Shown: positions 1 through 10,855, counted from the stretch's first letter. The stretch is 64,000 nucleotides of DNA from Notolepis coatsorum (GCA_963971535.1 OZ020586.1:74692949-74756948); one strand, 5' to 3'. Notes: generated by a model from the sequence alone, not told the origin. Program-made: numbers and translations.

Positions 1-628
1 ATACCCTAGACACGTTGTCATTTGTCGGCCTATTTATGAATAGTTTTCAAATAAACGCTAGATTATCGATAGTATATGTGTACTTATGCACGCTATAAAA
101 GCTAGCTGAGAAATCGATTACCTCATTTCCTCAACATCACACACGCATACGGGACACGCTGAGATATAGGTCAAAACAGCTCCGATTACCCCAAGACTGG
201 TAACATAGATTCCTTACCTTAGATCAGATGTTCTCCAAAAAGATTATTCCAATTCCTGATCGCCATTCCAAATATCTATCACGTTTATTGATTGATTATT
301 GGCTGCTGTAAATATATATTCCATATATATTTCCATCTCGCGATCACTTCCCTCTTGATCAGACGGCTCGCCAGCATAGTGGAACCAGTAGGCTCCCCCC
401 ACACACATCCACCAGTATAATCGAATGGCCTGCAGTTACACAGGGATAGACGATAGGGGGTGGTATTTTCCCATCGGAGCTCCTAGAGGGGCTGCTGTAC
501 CAACGGGAGACTCTGTTGATGAAATATGAATTCAGATCGCGAATAAAAAAAATAAAACGACAATTTGCGTCGTCGGCACTCAACGGGGGGCATGAAATAC
601 CGACATAACACGTCGTCGGCACTAAGTG
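1..628. mobile_element. Partial piggyBac-like TTAA element (left part outside window)
   Basis: The right end reads CACTAAGTG followed by TTAA (629-632). The interior shares long stretches with the elements at 3,206-3,945 and 42,097-43,021. These include the block at about 180-295 (same as 3,475-3,590) and the block at about 20-70, which occurs reversed at about 42,680-42,725. No transposase frame is visible, so this is a non-autonomous member. The TTAA target and the CACTT-type end suggest the piggyBac superfamily, by inference. Confidence 0.65.
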
Positions 629-632
629 TTAA

Positions 633-951
633 AGGAACACGGCAACATTTTGGGAAAGATAGATACCAGTTTCCTCTCTGTGCGTTCAGTAGAAAGCTAT
701 CTGGCTGCATGTTAGCCTAGCTTAGCACAATGAATGGAAGCGGACAGTGCCGGTTAGCCTTCGGGAGAGGTGTTAGTTGGACAATGCCTAGGCTAACCGG
801 CACTGTCTGCTTCCATTCATTGTGCTAAGCTAGGCTAACGTGCAGCCAGATAGCTTTCTACTGAACGCACAGAGAGGAAACTAGTATCTATCTTCTTGTC
901 TCTCTCTGGAGAAGACGGTAAGCTTATTTCCCAAAATGTTGGCGTGTTCCT
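633..951. mobile_element. Foldback TTAA MITE
   Basis: The element is flanked by TTAA at 629-632 and 952-955. It starts AGGAACACGGCAACATTTTG and ends in the near-complement. Almost the whole element is an inverted repeat: arms of roughly 130 bp (about 655-760 and 787-895 most evident) surround a short loop near 765-785. There is no coding capacity. The left TTAA is shared with the preceding element. Confidence 0.75.
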
Positions 952-955
952 TTAA

Positions 956-1165
956 ACACCACATAAACTGCAGAAAGTCACCACATTTGACTAAACATTG
1001 TGATGTACTGTAATTCAGTATCTGAGGAAGAATTCCTCCTGTTTCTTTTTAGACCCCGTATTAAGGCAAAATATAGCAGCCTTTCAGGTGAAAAAGATCA
1101 GATACAATTTTTTTTAATATCAGAGCAAGAATGACCGATATGTCAAAAAAAACAGGTAGGGTCCT
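956..1165. other. Short spacer between TTAA elements
   Basis: AT-rich sequence with no ORF, motif or repeat that I can support. Confidence 0.5.
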
Positions 1166-1398
1166 TTAAAGGGGACATGCATTGCTATTCCTAGCACTAT
1201 TTGGGCAACTTTACACAATTCCTGTGAGTCTATTGAACACATCTGTAAGCTTTTATTTAAAAAAATTCATTGTTTTATATTTCTAATCAAGTACTCAAAA
1301 GCCAAATTTTTCTCACTTTGGATTTCAGGCTGTGTTGGCCTGGCTCCGCTCATAAGCACTTTGAGTGACAGTCATCCACACAGTCTGCGACTGGCACA

Positions 1399-1735
1399 GA
1401 GAGAGATAGAGATAGAGAGACTGAGGGGGATACTAATTAATTTAGCCGCGGGGGGGCATAATCCCACGGGACAATGCATTGGTAACTTGTTTCAAATGAC
1501 AATATATACCCCTGTGATTATTATTGTACGGATCGGAATACGGGTGTGCGCATGGGAGCATGCGCAAAGATATTACAGTGATATGCTGGTGCTCGACTGC
1601 GAGGGAGAGATAGATAGAGAGGGAGAGAGAGAGAGGGACACACGGAAGGCACGGAGCACTCTGTAAACGCTGCGTGTGTGTGAGAGAAGACGGGTCCCTC
1701 TCTCCCTCTCTATCTCCCTCTCTCTCGCTCGTCCA
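1399..1735. repeat. GA-rich then CT-rich simple sequence
   Basis: GAGAGA/GATAGA tracts at about 1,399-1,425 and 1,603-1,640 are followed by CT-rich tracts at about 1,697-1,735. The two blocks can pair with each other. Any reading frames here are low-complexity artefacts. Confidence 0.7.
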
Positions 1736-2009
1736 CTCCCTGCTTGCAGTCAAAACCTGTTTGATGAAGTGTTGGGTTACACTATGCGCTCTCTGCCTCG
1801 CTCTGTTTGAGGAAGTGAAGATAAATTATTTCCACTCGCTCTGCTGTCGCTGTCAACCATAGAGGGGGCGTTAGTTATGCAAATCAGTACCCTATTCACG
1901 TCAGCAATACCGTCAAATCAGAACAGCTTAGTTGAGTGAGGGAAGATCTTGTGAACTCAAGACTAGACTGATGAGTCAATATGGTAATTAGACACAGACC
2001 CATTGATAC

Positions 2010-3131
2010 TAGAGTTGTTCCGATACCGATACCAGTATCGGAAATGCCGCCGATACTGCCTAAAATGCTGGTATCGGTATCGGCGAGTACACGTAAATTC
2101 TAGCCTCCGATCCCATGATGTAATTTATCTCCTGCCGAGTCCTGCTGAGTGAGGATTATAAAATGAACATGTTTTAAAGTGTGATGCTGTGTCATTTTAA
2201 CAGCAGATACACTTTCTTAAATTCCATTGTCCCCGACAGTGCGGTGAGACGGGGAGCTCGGACGGGAATCGGGATGCGTTTGGCTGGTGTTATGATAGCA
2301 TTAGCTGGAAAGATAGCTAGTTGGAACAACATCCGCTTTAACGTTACATCAAATCAGATGATCGCCTGTCCTTTCTCCAGGACCTAACACTGTCCGTGAC
2401 CGTCTATCAACAATAATGCACCCACGGTGAATTGTATTTAAGTTAAGTAGCTACGGACTAGCGTTAGCTGACTATTACTAACGTTATCAAATGTCAATGC
2501 GGGAAGACGAGCTAGGTCAGTTAGCTTAGCTTGATAACGTTACCGTGTCTAAAGTTGGTGCTATTTATAATCCAGCAATAATGGCTGCAGACCTGCAAGC
2601 AAAGTACAGCAAGTGCCAAAGGATAAGAGTCTGAGGCGGAGTTTCAAAAGAGAATGTTGAATATTTATTTTGCATCAAAAATCACAACATGAACGTTCTA
2701 TCTGCCACTAGCTTACAGACTGAATAGGGTATATCTGCAGAGCCACTGAGTAGCGAGTGCAACACCGTTTAGCGTCTTTGAGCACCTGGAAAAGCGCTAT
2801 ATAAAATAGATGTATTATTATTATTATTGTTTAATGTCCGTGTGGATCATTGGAGTAGGGTATATCTGCAGTGCTGCAGCCCATACTCATTGATTAATGA
2901 TACTAATACAAATCTATACAATCACCTGTTGTTGAATAAATACCATACGTTCTAGTTATTACTAAAAAACAGTATAACAGTATCTGTAAAAAAAAAGGTA
3001 TAATTTATATAATTTTTTTTAATTTTTTTTTTTATGCACTGGTATCGGATAAATATCGGTATCGGCCGATACCCAAAGCTTAGGTATCGGAATCGGATCG
3101 GAAAGGGAAAAATGGTATCGGAACATCTCTA
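2010..3131. mobile_element. Non-autonomous hAT element, perfect 8-bp target duplication
   Basis: The ends are TAGAGTTGTTCCGATACC and the complement of TAGAGATGTTCCGATACC. ATTGATAC is duplicated on both sides (2,002-2,009 and 3,132-3,139). The subterminal regions are rich in the repeated word GTATCGG. The 8-bp duplication and the TAG start fit hAT. I see no transposase frame. The element lies inside the TTAA element at 1,170-3,201. Confidence 0.85.
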
Positions 3132-3205
3132 ATTGATACTAACCCCTATTACTATAAAACCATGCTAAACAGAAAAAAGCCATTTATAATGCATGTCCCC
3201 TTTAA

Positions 3206-3945
3206 CACTTTGATTGCCCAACCCGAGTTTTTCTCGGGTTTACCCCCCGCGGGTTGAATGCCCACTCACGAGAGTTCTCGTATTTTCTCGTTTTTTTTTA
3301 TTAGCGATCTGAAATCATATTTCATCAACCAAGTCTACCGTTGGAAAATCAGGCGCTCGGATGTGGAAAAAAGCGCCCCCCTATCGTCTCCCAGATGGTA
3401 ATTCACCCTTTTGGATTGGACTCGGTGAAAATGAATGAGAAAAAAAAACCTGCACTTCATATATCTGTGAAAAAAGCTCTGATTACCCTAAGACTGGTCA
3501 AATAGATTCCTTACCTCAGATCAGATGTTATCCAAAAAGATTATTCCAATTCCTGATCGCCATTCCAAATATCGATCACGTTTATTGATTCAGCGTTGGG
3601 TACTGTAAATATATATTCCACGCGTTTTCCGGGCCAGCGATCAACTTGGGTCTCTTCAGTTGGCTTGACAGAAAAGTAAAATAAGGAAACTGCCCCCCCC
3701 CCCCCCCCCCCCCCCCCTTCATCAGTCTAAACTAATGGGGTGCAGTTACACAGGGAGAGACGATAGGGGGCGGTATCTTCCCAATTGAGCTCAGAGAGAC
3801 TCTGCAACACTAGTGTGAGGCTCGATTGATGAAATATGAATTGAAATCGCCAATAAAAAGAAATACGACAAACGCTATATGTTGTTGGCGGCACTCAACT
3901 GGCGGCATGAACTAACGACTTATAGCGTTGTTGGCATCCAAAGTG
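3206..3945. mobile_element. piggyBac-like TTAA element
   Basis: The left end is TTAA then CACTTTGATTGCC. The right end is GGCATCCAAAGTG then TTAC (3,946-3,949), one base from TTAA. The subterminal regions contain the paired blocks with AATCATATTTCATCAA and its complement. It is a relative of 1-628 and 42,097-43,021. The left TTAA is shared with the element ending at 3,201. It contains a 25-base C run at 3,693-3,717. The tandem duplication starts inside it, so the second copy lacks the left end. Confidence 0.7.
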
Positions 3946-4042
3946 TTACGGTGTGGTTGAGGTTCTAGAATTGGTTCATTTAATGGGTTACGTAAACAAA
4001 AGGTCACTGGTTTAATGGGATAGAGGAGGTGCCAATACCCTG

Positions 4043-4190
4043 TTTTATAACTCATATCAGTATTAGTGTTTTATAGCTAATATCAGTATTAGTGCTTTAT
4101 AGCTCATATCAGTATTAGTGCTTTATAGCTAATATCAGTATTAGTGCTTTATAGCTCATATGAGTATTGGTATTTTATAGTTCATTGGTG
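4043..4190 (+). repeat. 26-bp tandem repeat, about five copies
   Basis: The unit is approximately TTTATAGCTCATATCAGTAT plus TAGTGC, with small variants; the last copies are degenerate. Unit 2 of the duplication has one fewer copy (11,659-11,780). Confidence 0.9.
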
Positions 4191-4313
4191 TATCCCTAAC
4201 CCTCAGATACATAACATGGGTCAAAAGTGACCAGCACGAATAATGTTTTCTGTTCTTCTTTGCATGTTATGCATTTTATTCCTCAATATTAACATCACAA
4301 ACACACATTTTAG

Positions 4314-4991
4314 GTCAATGGATTGGACACAGTGCGTGTCCCCCTGTCCCTGCTGCCCTATGTAGACCCCTCTGCCAGTCACCAGCGGGAGTTAAAGAGT
4401 CTGATGAAGGAGCAGACAGAGCTGGCAGCACCTGTAGCAGGGGAGACCGTTACAGAAGCCATTGGAGCTGCTATTAAGGGGGAGGCCATTGTGGAGGCAG
4501 TCACAGAGCCAGCTTCTGTTGCGGTAGAGTCTCTTGTAGCTCCAGGTGAGGCTTCAACCATTCCAGTGGCAGCTAGTGCACCAGAGTCCTTGGCTGGTTC
4601 ATATCTCTCAGAGGCTGCAACAGTTGAGGCTACAGCCTCTCCTGCCCTGGAGGAAGCTACTGCAGTCTCGCCTGTCTTGGAGGAAGCCACTGCAGCCTCT
4701 CCTGCCCTGGAGGAAGCCACTGCAGCCTCTCCTGCCCTGGAGGAAGCTACTGCAGTCTCTCCTGCCCTGGAGGAAGCCACTGCAGCCTCTCCTGCCCTAG
4801 AGGAAGCTACTGCAGTCTCTCCTGCCCTGGAGGAATCTACTGCAGCCTCTCCTGCCCTGGAGGAAGCTACTGCAGCCTCTCCTGCCCTGGAGGAAGCTAC
4901 AGCAGCAAAAGCGGAGAAAACGGCAACATCTCCAGAGACGACTGAAGCCAGCAAAGCAATCCCACCCTCTGAAACCCTGAAAAAAGATTGA
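4314..4991 (+). CDS. Candidate last exon of an unidentified gene with decapeptide repeats (copy 1)
   Basis: An open frame of about 226 codons follows a good splice acceptor (CACACATTTTAG) at 4,313 and begins VNGLDTVRVPLSLL. It has no ATG at its start, so it reads best as a terminal exon, not a whole gene. The first ~45 residues look like ordinary protein (PYVDPSASHQRELKSL). The middle is alanine, glutamate and threonine rich. It then carries about nine copies of a ten-residue repeat of the form SPALEEATAA. The frame ends KDAL-free at TGA 4,989-4,991, and an ATTAAA lies at 5,067-5,072. I do not recognise the family. No upstream exon is identified in the window; any would lie in repeat-rich sequence or before position 1. 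An expressed pseudogene fragment is an alternative. Confidence 0.5.
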   Translation, partial: VNGLDTVRVPLSLLPYVDPSASHQRELKSLMKEQTELAAPVAGETVTEAIGAAIKGEAIVEAVTEPASVAVESLVAPGEASTIPVAASAPESLAGSYLSEAATVEATASPALEEATAVSPVLEEATAASPALEEATAASPALEEATAVSPALEEATAASPALEEATAVSPALEESTAASPALEEATAASPALEEATAAKAEKTATSPETTEASKAIPPSETLKKD

Positions 4992-5390
4992 AGGACCTTG
5001 TGATTAAAAAGAATGTCTATATTGAATAACTTAAGAAACTCGTTAACTGTTTACCTCTAATATATGATTAAAGAAACAATTTTTTTTTTCGAGGTGTGGT
5101 TATTAAGAAGAGAAAAAGACTGATACTGTCTGTCTTCTTGGTATTATGCAGGCCAAATGTGTAATCACCTGGGACCGGAGAGCGAAAAACTGTTTAAAAC
5201 TCAATGTTTAGTTACAAGTTGCAATACTTGAAAGTTTGATAAGCAGCAGACGGTTCAACAACTATGTCTTACAACTATAGTCATCGGGTGCTCTTGAGAC
5301 TTTGGGGGGAAACAACTGGAACAAGTAGTAGGATCCCAGGGACTCGAGAGTAAAGCAGGAAGGAGGAACAGGTAGGATCCCAGGGACTCG
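4992..5390. other. Possible 3' UTR and short spacer
   Basis: Contains an ATTAAA (5,067-5,072) that could serve the preceding exon. A short direct repeat with GGATCCCAGGGACTC occurs at about 5,330 and 5,375 and again near 5,560, around the L2 fragment. No gene is visible. Confidence 0.45.
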
Positions 5391-5495
5391 AATGAATGAA
5401 TGAACACTTTAACAGATTGCAGAATGGCTACAATACAGTACGGCTCAATACACACAATTGTTAAGGAGATCCAGAGAACGTTTCTTGTTTACATC
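5391..5495 (-). mobile_element. L2-like LINE 3' end fragment
   Basis: On the minus strand it reads the same 3' UTR as the L2-like element ending at 23,015: CCTTAACAATTGTGTGTATTG, then a conserved TGTATTGTA...CATTCTGCA block, then a (GAAT)n-type tail. No coding sequence. The 5' side runs into a C run at 5,503-5,533. Confidence 0.8.
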
Positions 5496-5502
5496 AGGGT
5501 GT

Positions 5503-5533
5503 CCCCCCCCCCTCCCCCCCCCCCCCCCCCCCC
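5503..5533 (+). repeat. C homopolymer with one T
   Basis: 31 bases in unit 1 and 33 in unit 2 (13,093-13,125). Useful for telling the two tandem copies apart, but error-prone in sequencing. Confidence 0.85.
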
Positions 5534-5762
5534 GGAGAGTAAAGGAGGAACAGGTAGTAGGATCCCAGGGACTCCAGACGAGTAAAGGAGGAAGCTGGTC
5601 TTCATCAGGGCACCAGTTCTATGGTGTTTTTTTTTTAACGATGTAGCCATTGCACAATAAAGACATTTTAACTTATTCCTTCTTGCAATACTTTCTACTT
5701 CTTGTTCCACTGATACAAGCCATTGCGACTGTTGTATTGATATGAGCATGAGCTCATCGGTA

Positions 5763-7318
5763 AGTCAAGTCAAGACTTTTATTTGTCACGGCATACAAGT
5801 ATACAGTGAAATGTGGGGGATCTTGCCCGCAACAATTGTGCATAATACAATAATAATAATATAATAAGAATCCAATAGAACGACATTGTGCAATAATACA
5901 AGTAATCAAAGTAGGGCATATCGGTATATGTACATGAGTTTTTACAGAGCATGGTAGGACATGCTAGGTCCTGTGATACACTGGATAGCTACGGATGAGG
6001 CACTGGGTCTTTATGTACACTGCTATATACAATGCTATATTATACAATCTCAGTTATACTATACTATTCTTAAAGTGACCATAAGTGTGAGCGTATGCAG
6101 CATGAGTGTGTGTGTGCTCATGTTAAAGTGGCTGCTAGTGTGTGAGCGTGTACAGTGTTCAAGGCTCTGATGGCCTGGGGGAAGAAGCTGAGCCGAAATC
6201 TCTCTGTCCTAGTTGCTGGTGTTCGCAGGCGTTTGCCTGACCGCAGCAGCTTGAACAGGCTGCTGTTGGGGTGGTGAGGGTCTTTCATTATTCTGCAGGC
6301 TCTGGATTTGCACCTCTTGTTATATAGGACCTGCAGCGGTGGTAGTGCATATAACTGTCTCAGGTGGTAGAGGCGCTGCTTCGCCTTTTTTACGACTGAG
6401 TATGTGTGTTGTCCATGTCAGATCCTCTGAGATGTGGACCCCCAGGTACCCTGTCCACGGTAGCCCCGTTTATCCTCAGTGGTGTGTGTCCCCTGCTGTC
6501 TTCTCCTAAAATCCACAATCAGCTCCTTGGTTTTACCAATGTTCAGGAGCAGGCTGTTGTCCTGGCACCAGCGTTCCAGTACCTCAACCTCCTCCCGGTA
6601 GGCCTTCTCGTCGTTGTCCGAGATCAGCCCCACCACCACTGTGTTGTCTGCAAACTTCACTATGGAGTTGGAGCTGAACTTGGCCACACAGTCATGTGTG
6701 TATAGTGAATACAGCAGGGGGCTTAGAACACAGCCCTGGGGGGACCCGATGCTCAGGGTGATGGTGTTGGAGGTCTGACCCCCCACCCTGACCGCCTGGG
6801 GCCTTTCACTCAGAAAGTCCAGTATCCAGGCGCTCAGAGCGGAGCTCGATCAGCTTGTCCACCAGTCTGGTGGGGACTATGGTGTTGAACGCTGAGCTGT
6901 AGTCAATGAACAACAGTCTCACATAGCCCCCCTTCTGGTGGTCTAGGTGAGAGAGGGTGCTGTGCAGTACTTGGGAGACCGCATCATCAGTGGACCTGTT
7001 TGGCCTGTATGCAAATTGCATAGGGTCCATATCACTGGGGAGGGAGGCACAAATGTGATCCTTAACCAGCCTCTCAAAACATTTCATGGCCATAGAGGTG
7101 AGTGCCACCGGTCTGTAGTCATTGAGACCTGTTGGGGAAGATTTCTTTGGTACCGGGATAATAGTAGACATCTTGAAGCAGGCAGGGCCCACTGACTCCG
7201 CCAGGGATAGATTAAATATGGTGGTGAACACAGGGGCTAGCTGGTTAGCACAGGATTTAAGTATGTGTCCTGTTATTCCATCTGGGCCAGCAGCCTTCCT
7301 GGTGTTCACCCGCATAAA
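5763..7318 (-). pseudogene. Rex1-like LINE, 5' truncated and inactive (copy 1)
   Basis: On the minus strand two adjoining frames encode reverse transcriptase. 7,315-6,806 has [16 protein letters not shown], then the PVPKKS and [10 protein letters not shown] motifs and the palm motif [11 protein letters not shown]. 6,786-6,418 has [19 protein letters not shown], then the active-site region. A frameshift separates them near 6,790-6,806. The catalytic box reads FADN (6,643-6,654), not FADD, so the second active-site aspartate is lost. The 3' UTR ends at a GACTTGACTTGAC-type tail at 5,763. A similar 3' end alone occurs at 33,077-33,262. The family is assigned by resemblance of these motifs to teleost Rex1; another related clade is possible. 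Confidence 0.8.
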
Positions 7319-7324
7319 TGCTCA

Positions 7325-7690
7325 TCTCACACTGTGTTCCGTCAATGAGAGCGCCCCCCCCCCCCCTCCACGGCAGCCGGCGGCGTGTATCGCTTCCGCA
7401 ACGGAATTCGGTTTCCGGATTCCTCTGATTGGCCGCGACCCCCACGTGACCCGCCCCCCTATCCACCGCTCTGCCGGGCGTGCGGCAGAGCTCGCTTCCT
7501 CATTGTTTACATCAGGGTCCCCCATTTTCAATTCATATAGAACGACTACGCCGTAACAAATCATTAAAAAATATATACCGTTAACTGGAATATGTTGTGC
7601 CTTTACACATATGTTGGATTATGTAATTGGTTTGTTGCGACAAACAAATAAAAAAAATCGCGATTTACCCGCTGGCAACAGCAACACACA
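7325..7690. mobile_element. Fragment of a foldback-type repeat with an L2 3' piece inside
   Basis: The same sequence occurs inverted at 23,020-23,435. Landmarks are GTATCGCTTCCGCAACGGAA, the GTGACCCGCCCCCCTATCC stretch and AATCGCGATTTACCCGC. A short L2 3' UTR piece (TTTACATCAGGGTCCCCCAT) sits at about 7,508-7,540 in this copy; the other copy carries a longer L2 end at 23,160-23,282 at the equivalent place. The class is unknown. The distal block resembles part of the palindrome at 59,532-62,155. Confidence 0.6.
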
Positions 7691-7735
7691 ATGATCGCTG
7701 AGCTCTGGCTCTGACTACATGCAGTCACTGAGTGT

Positions 7736-9305
7736 AGTAAAAAACTTAAAACCAGATTCTCAAACATAAACATAAAAACGGACAACACGCTCATCACAGA
7801 CAAGCTGGATGTAGCCAATTACTTAAAGGGGAACTATTTTACTATTTCTTTCACTATTTGGGCACTTTTACACAATTCCTGTGAGTCTATGGAACACCTC
7901 TGTAATATATATATTTTTTTTATTCATTGTTTTGTATTTCTAATCAAGTCCTCAAAAACAGCATTTTTCTACCTCAAGATCTCGAGCTGTTTTGAGCCTG
8001 GGCTCCTAAACCACTGTGCAGCGTCGTGTTCGCCTGAACATTAACATGCAGCGGTGTCTTTATGACATCACATATAGGGCACATTTTCAAATGACTCAGT
8101 TCAGTGAGGGTGAATATTGTGAGAGGAGAATTGGAAGAATGCGCCAATATGAGAATTTTGAGACATAGATCATATTAATATAAGTTCACATAGCTAGGAA
8201 ACAATGCTAAACACTCAAAAAGGCCATTTATAAGATAGTTCCCCTTTAAACATTTTCTTCACAAACATAGCCACAACACTGGTAAACAAACTACCCTCCC
8301 ACTCAGGGCTTTATGGGGTAGAACACATAGTAGCTTACTACAAAAACCTAGGGGTCCGCAAGGACGACTTCAAGCTGGAAATGGTAACAACAGATGAGGT
8401 ACTCAAAAAACTGAGCGCCCTCCAACCTAACAAGGCCACTGGCCATGACAACATCCCCTCCAAATTCCTCAGAGACTCAGCAGCCGCCATCACCCCAGTC
8501 ATCAGCATCACACACATAATAAACCTCTCCATAAAACAGGGACACGTCCCCAAGGACTTCAAAATTGCGAGGGTGACCCCTCTGCACAAAAAGGGCAGCA
8601 AATTAGACCCAGGCAACTACCGCCCTGTTTCTATTCTCACCTCCATCTCGAAAGTCATGGAATAAATTGTATACGAACAGGTCGAATAGTACCTAGTGGA
8701 AAAAAATCTAATCTACGAATTCCAATCTGGCTTCAGAACATCCCACTCCACTGACACATGCCTTCTCTATTTGAACGACCACATCAAACAAGAGGTGGAC
8801 GCGGGCAAATACTGCGGCATGGTCATGCTGGACCTACAAAAGGCCTTCGACACTGTCAATCACTCCATTCTGATTGACAAGCTAAAAGCAATTGGTTTTG
8901 ATAGTCTATCAGTGAGCTGGATGCAATCCTACCTTGAGGGGAGGGAACAGATGGTGGAGGTAAACGGTACCCTATCCCCCCCCCCCTCACAGTGAGCTGT
9001 GGTGTTCCACAAGGAAGCATACTAGGACCGCTACTGTTCCTAATTTATGCAAATGACATGTCGTCAGCTTGTGACTGCAACTTGTTCGTGTTTGCGGACG
9101 ACTCAGCCCTGCTGGTCTCTGACAAGAACAAGTTACAGGTTGAAAAAACCCTCAGCTCGGAACTAGGCAAAATCTGCATATGGCTCGCTGATAACAAACT
9201 ATCATTACACATGGGCAAAACAGAGTCCATTCTCTTCGGTTCAAATAACAAACTCAGCAAGACCGACGGCTTCTCAGTTACAGTGGGTGACAATATTGTC
9301 ACAAG
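7736..9305 (+). pseudogene. L2-like LINE reverse transcriptase, 5' part (copy 1), interrupted
   Basis: The frame starts within ORF2 (5' truncated near 7,736). It is broken by a TTAA element (7,827-8,245) and continues in frame after it. RT motifs are in order: LQPNKATGHDNIPSKFL, then PLHKKGSKLDPGNYRPVSIL, FQSGFRTSHSTDTCL, MLDLQKAFDTVNH, CGVPQGSILGPLLFLIYAND and FADDSALLVSDK, with an intact FADD at 9,091-9,102. Disabling changes are in-frame stops at 8,663-8,665 and at the TAG near 8,688, plus a frameshift at the C run near 8,978-8,990. Coding stops at 9,305, where a further insert starts; the missing C-terminal part is found only after unit 2, at 21,880. The short microsatellite tail of the family fits the CR1/L2 group. 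Confidence 0.85.
7827..8245. mobile_element. TTAA MITE inserted in the L2-like LINE (copy 1)
   Basis: TTAA at 7,823-7,826 and 8,246-8,249; ends AGGGGAACTAT and its complement. Removing it with one TTAA rejoins the LINE frame across the site, so the target is known exactly. The interior matches the subterminal parts of the element at 1,170-3,201. Non-coding. Confidence 0.85.
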
Positions 9306-10855
9306 TGTAGCATCCTGAAAATATGACTATTATTCAGAAGTGCTGACTTGCCTTTTTATCTCCCCTGGTGCACCAAGACATTCTAATTAGTTTCCACTGA
9401 TATTCTCACGAACAATGACGCGAGCTCCTCCTTCTTCTATCGCTGGAATATGGATTATGAACAGGATTACTGGACCATACTCTATCAGTCTTTTCCCTGT
9501 GTGACTAGTTGGCGGTACCAGCAGGGGGCGGTGGCAGGCAGAGAGTGTCGGAGAGAGATGGAAGGAAATATATGGAGGCGGAAGAGGGGAGACGGACCTC
9601 CTCGAGTCCAGACGGTGCTGTGAACAGACGTGGATCGGGGAGCCCCGGTGTGAAGCACGGGCGGACGAACTGAACTTGAGCATGTGACGGGTTATCCTAG
9701 GAACGTAATCGTAGTGGAGCCTTGCATGTTTCCCCCCTGAATATCCCTAGTGATATACAACGAGTTATCCTAGAACAAAGGCGGTGTAGCCGAGTTGGGC
9801 TTAAGTTAAAGCTATTCCCTCTATTGAGGCGCCCCGCCAGCGTGGCGTGAAGAGGACCGGTGTTTAGAGGCACCCTGCGATATTATGTATCCCGTCTAGC
9901 AGGAGGGCTGTTTGGGACCCAGAGTGTAGCTGCAGTGTTAGTGAGGGCAAGCTTATAAATACGCGTCGACCCAGCACCAACCGTCTACAACCGGTCTGCT
10001 CCGGCTGTCTACAACCAGATCTGCACCAGGCTGTCTTCAGAGCACGGGAGTTCGTCCCGACCAACAGAGGTCGCCATCACCCAGCACACGCTCTCAGCCC
10101 AGCACTGCCCTCTGCTCCAGCCCCGCCTGCTAGCACCCTCGCCGAGAGCGTTCGACGCCATCTTGCTATCCGGACGACGGTGGTGCGGCGAGGCCGCCAT
10201 TTTGGTTGAGTACAATCGAGCATCTATGCTCTGGAGCTATTACGCAGTACACAGTGTGGTGCAGCCTGCGGGCGAAGTTAATGGTTGCTAACTGCAGTTC
10301 ATAAGGGGTACCCCAAACATTACATGCCGGCATTAGCATAGGACTTTTGTTCTGGTACAGTGGGCCCACATTTTTGGTTTCTTTGAGTGTGATAACGTGT
10401 TTGTTCTTTAATAATATTTCCCATCTAATTAACCCTTTCCCTGTGAGGAGGTTACAGACCTGGGCCCTCATTCATCAACGTGACGTAGAAAATGTTCTAT
10501 TTCCATACTTAAGCACAGAATTTAGAATGTGTGCACGCACAAAAAAAACGGGATTCATCACACGTGCGTACACAGGTCCTATGCACACCTGTCATGATAA
10601 ATATCACCTTGCCACTACGCTGAGGCTCGTGCACACTTTCAGGTATTTGCATACCAAAACCGCCCGATTAACCATATACGGTAATGGAACACCCCCATGA
10701 AATGTGGAAAAATGGACTAAACCGAGGGAAGCGTGTTATGAGACAGGCTGACAGACGTGTACACGTACGGTGATGTCGGATATGATATCTATTAACCATT
10801 GCTGCCTGGGCAGCGCAAACACTAATAAAGACCGTGCTGGAATATGACTGCCTTT
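9306..10855. mobile_element. Left part of the insert that splits the L2 LINE (copy 1, cut by the duplication)
   Basis: Begins TGTAGCATCCTGAAAATATG right after ACAAG in the LINE. Unit 1 ends within this insert at 10,855. See 16,898-21,874 for the complete copy. Confidence 0.7.
10463..10855. mobile_element. Left fragment of the GGCCCTCATTCATCAA element (copy 1)
   Basis: The left terminal repeat GGCCCTCATTCATCAACGTG is present. The right end is missing because the tandem duplication junction falls inside it. The complete copy is at 18,055-19,595. Confidence 0.75.

Larger units (their letters stand above)
1170..3201. mobile_element. TTAA element with AGGGGACATGCATT ends, carrying a nested hAT
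   Basis: TTAA occurs at 1,166-1,169 and 3,202-3,205. The terminal inverted repeats are AGGGGACATGCATT and its exact complement. Both subterminal regions match the shorter relative at 7,827-8,245: the left stretch with CACAATTCCTGTGAGTCTAT, and the right stretch with the CCATTTATAA block. About 1.1 kb of the length is the hAT inserted at 2,010-3,131, so the original element was about 0.9 kb. It has no transposase. Confidence 0.75.
3238..10855. repeat. Tandem duplication, unit 1 (7,618 bp)
   Basis: This unit is repeated head to tail as 10,856-18,447. The start is set by the word GTTTACCCCCCGCGGG, which recurs at 10,856. The end is set by GACTGCCTTT, after which unit 2 continues differently at 18,448. 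The junction shows no overlap between the two ends. Differences I can see: C-run lengths (25 versus 23; 31 versus 33), one fewer 26-bp repeat in unit 2, and single-base changes near 3,677 and 3,930. All other coordinates shift by 7,590-7,592. Confidence 0.95.

Noticed and set aside
4379..4954. Long antisense frame rich in AVASSRAGE
   Set aside because: It is the complement of the decapeptide-repeat exon; the sense frame has an acceptor, a non-repeat start and a 3' signal.
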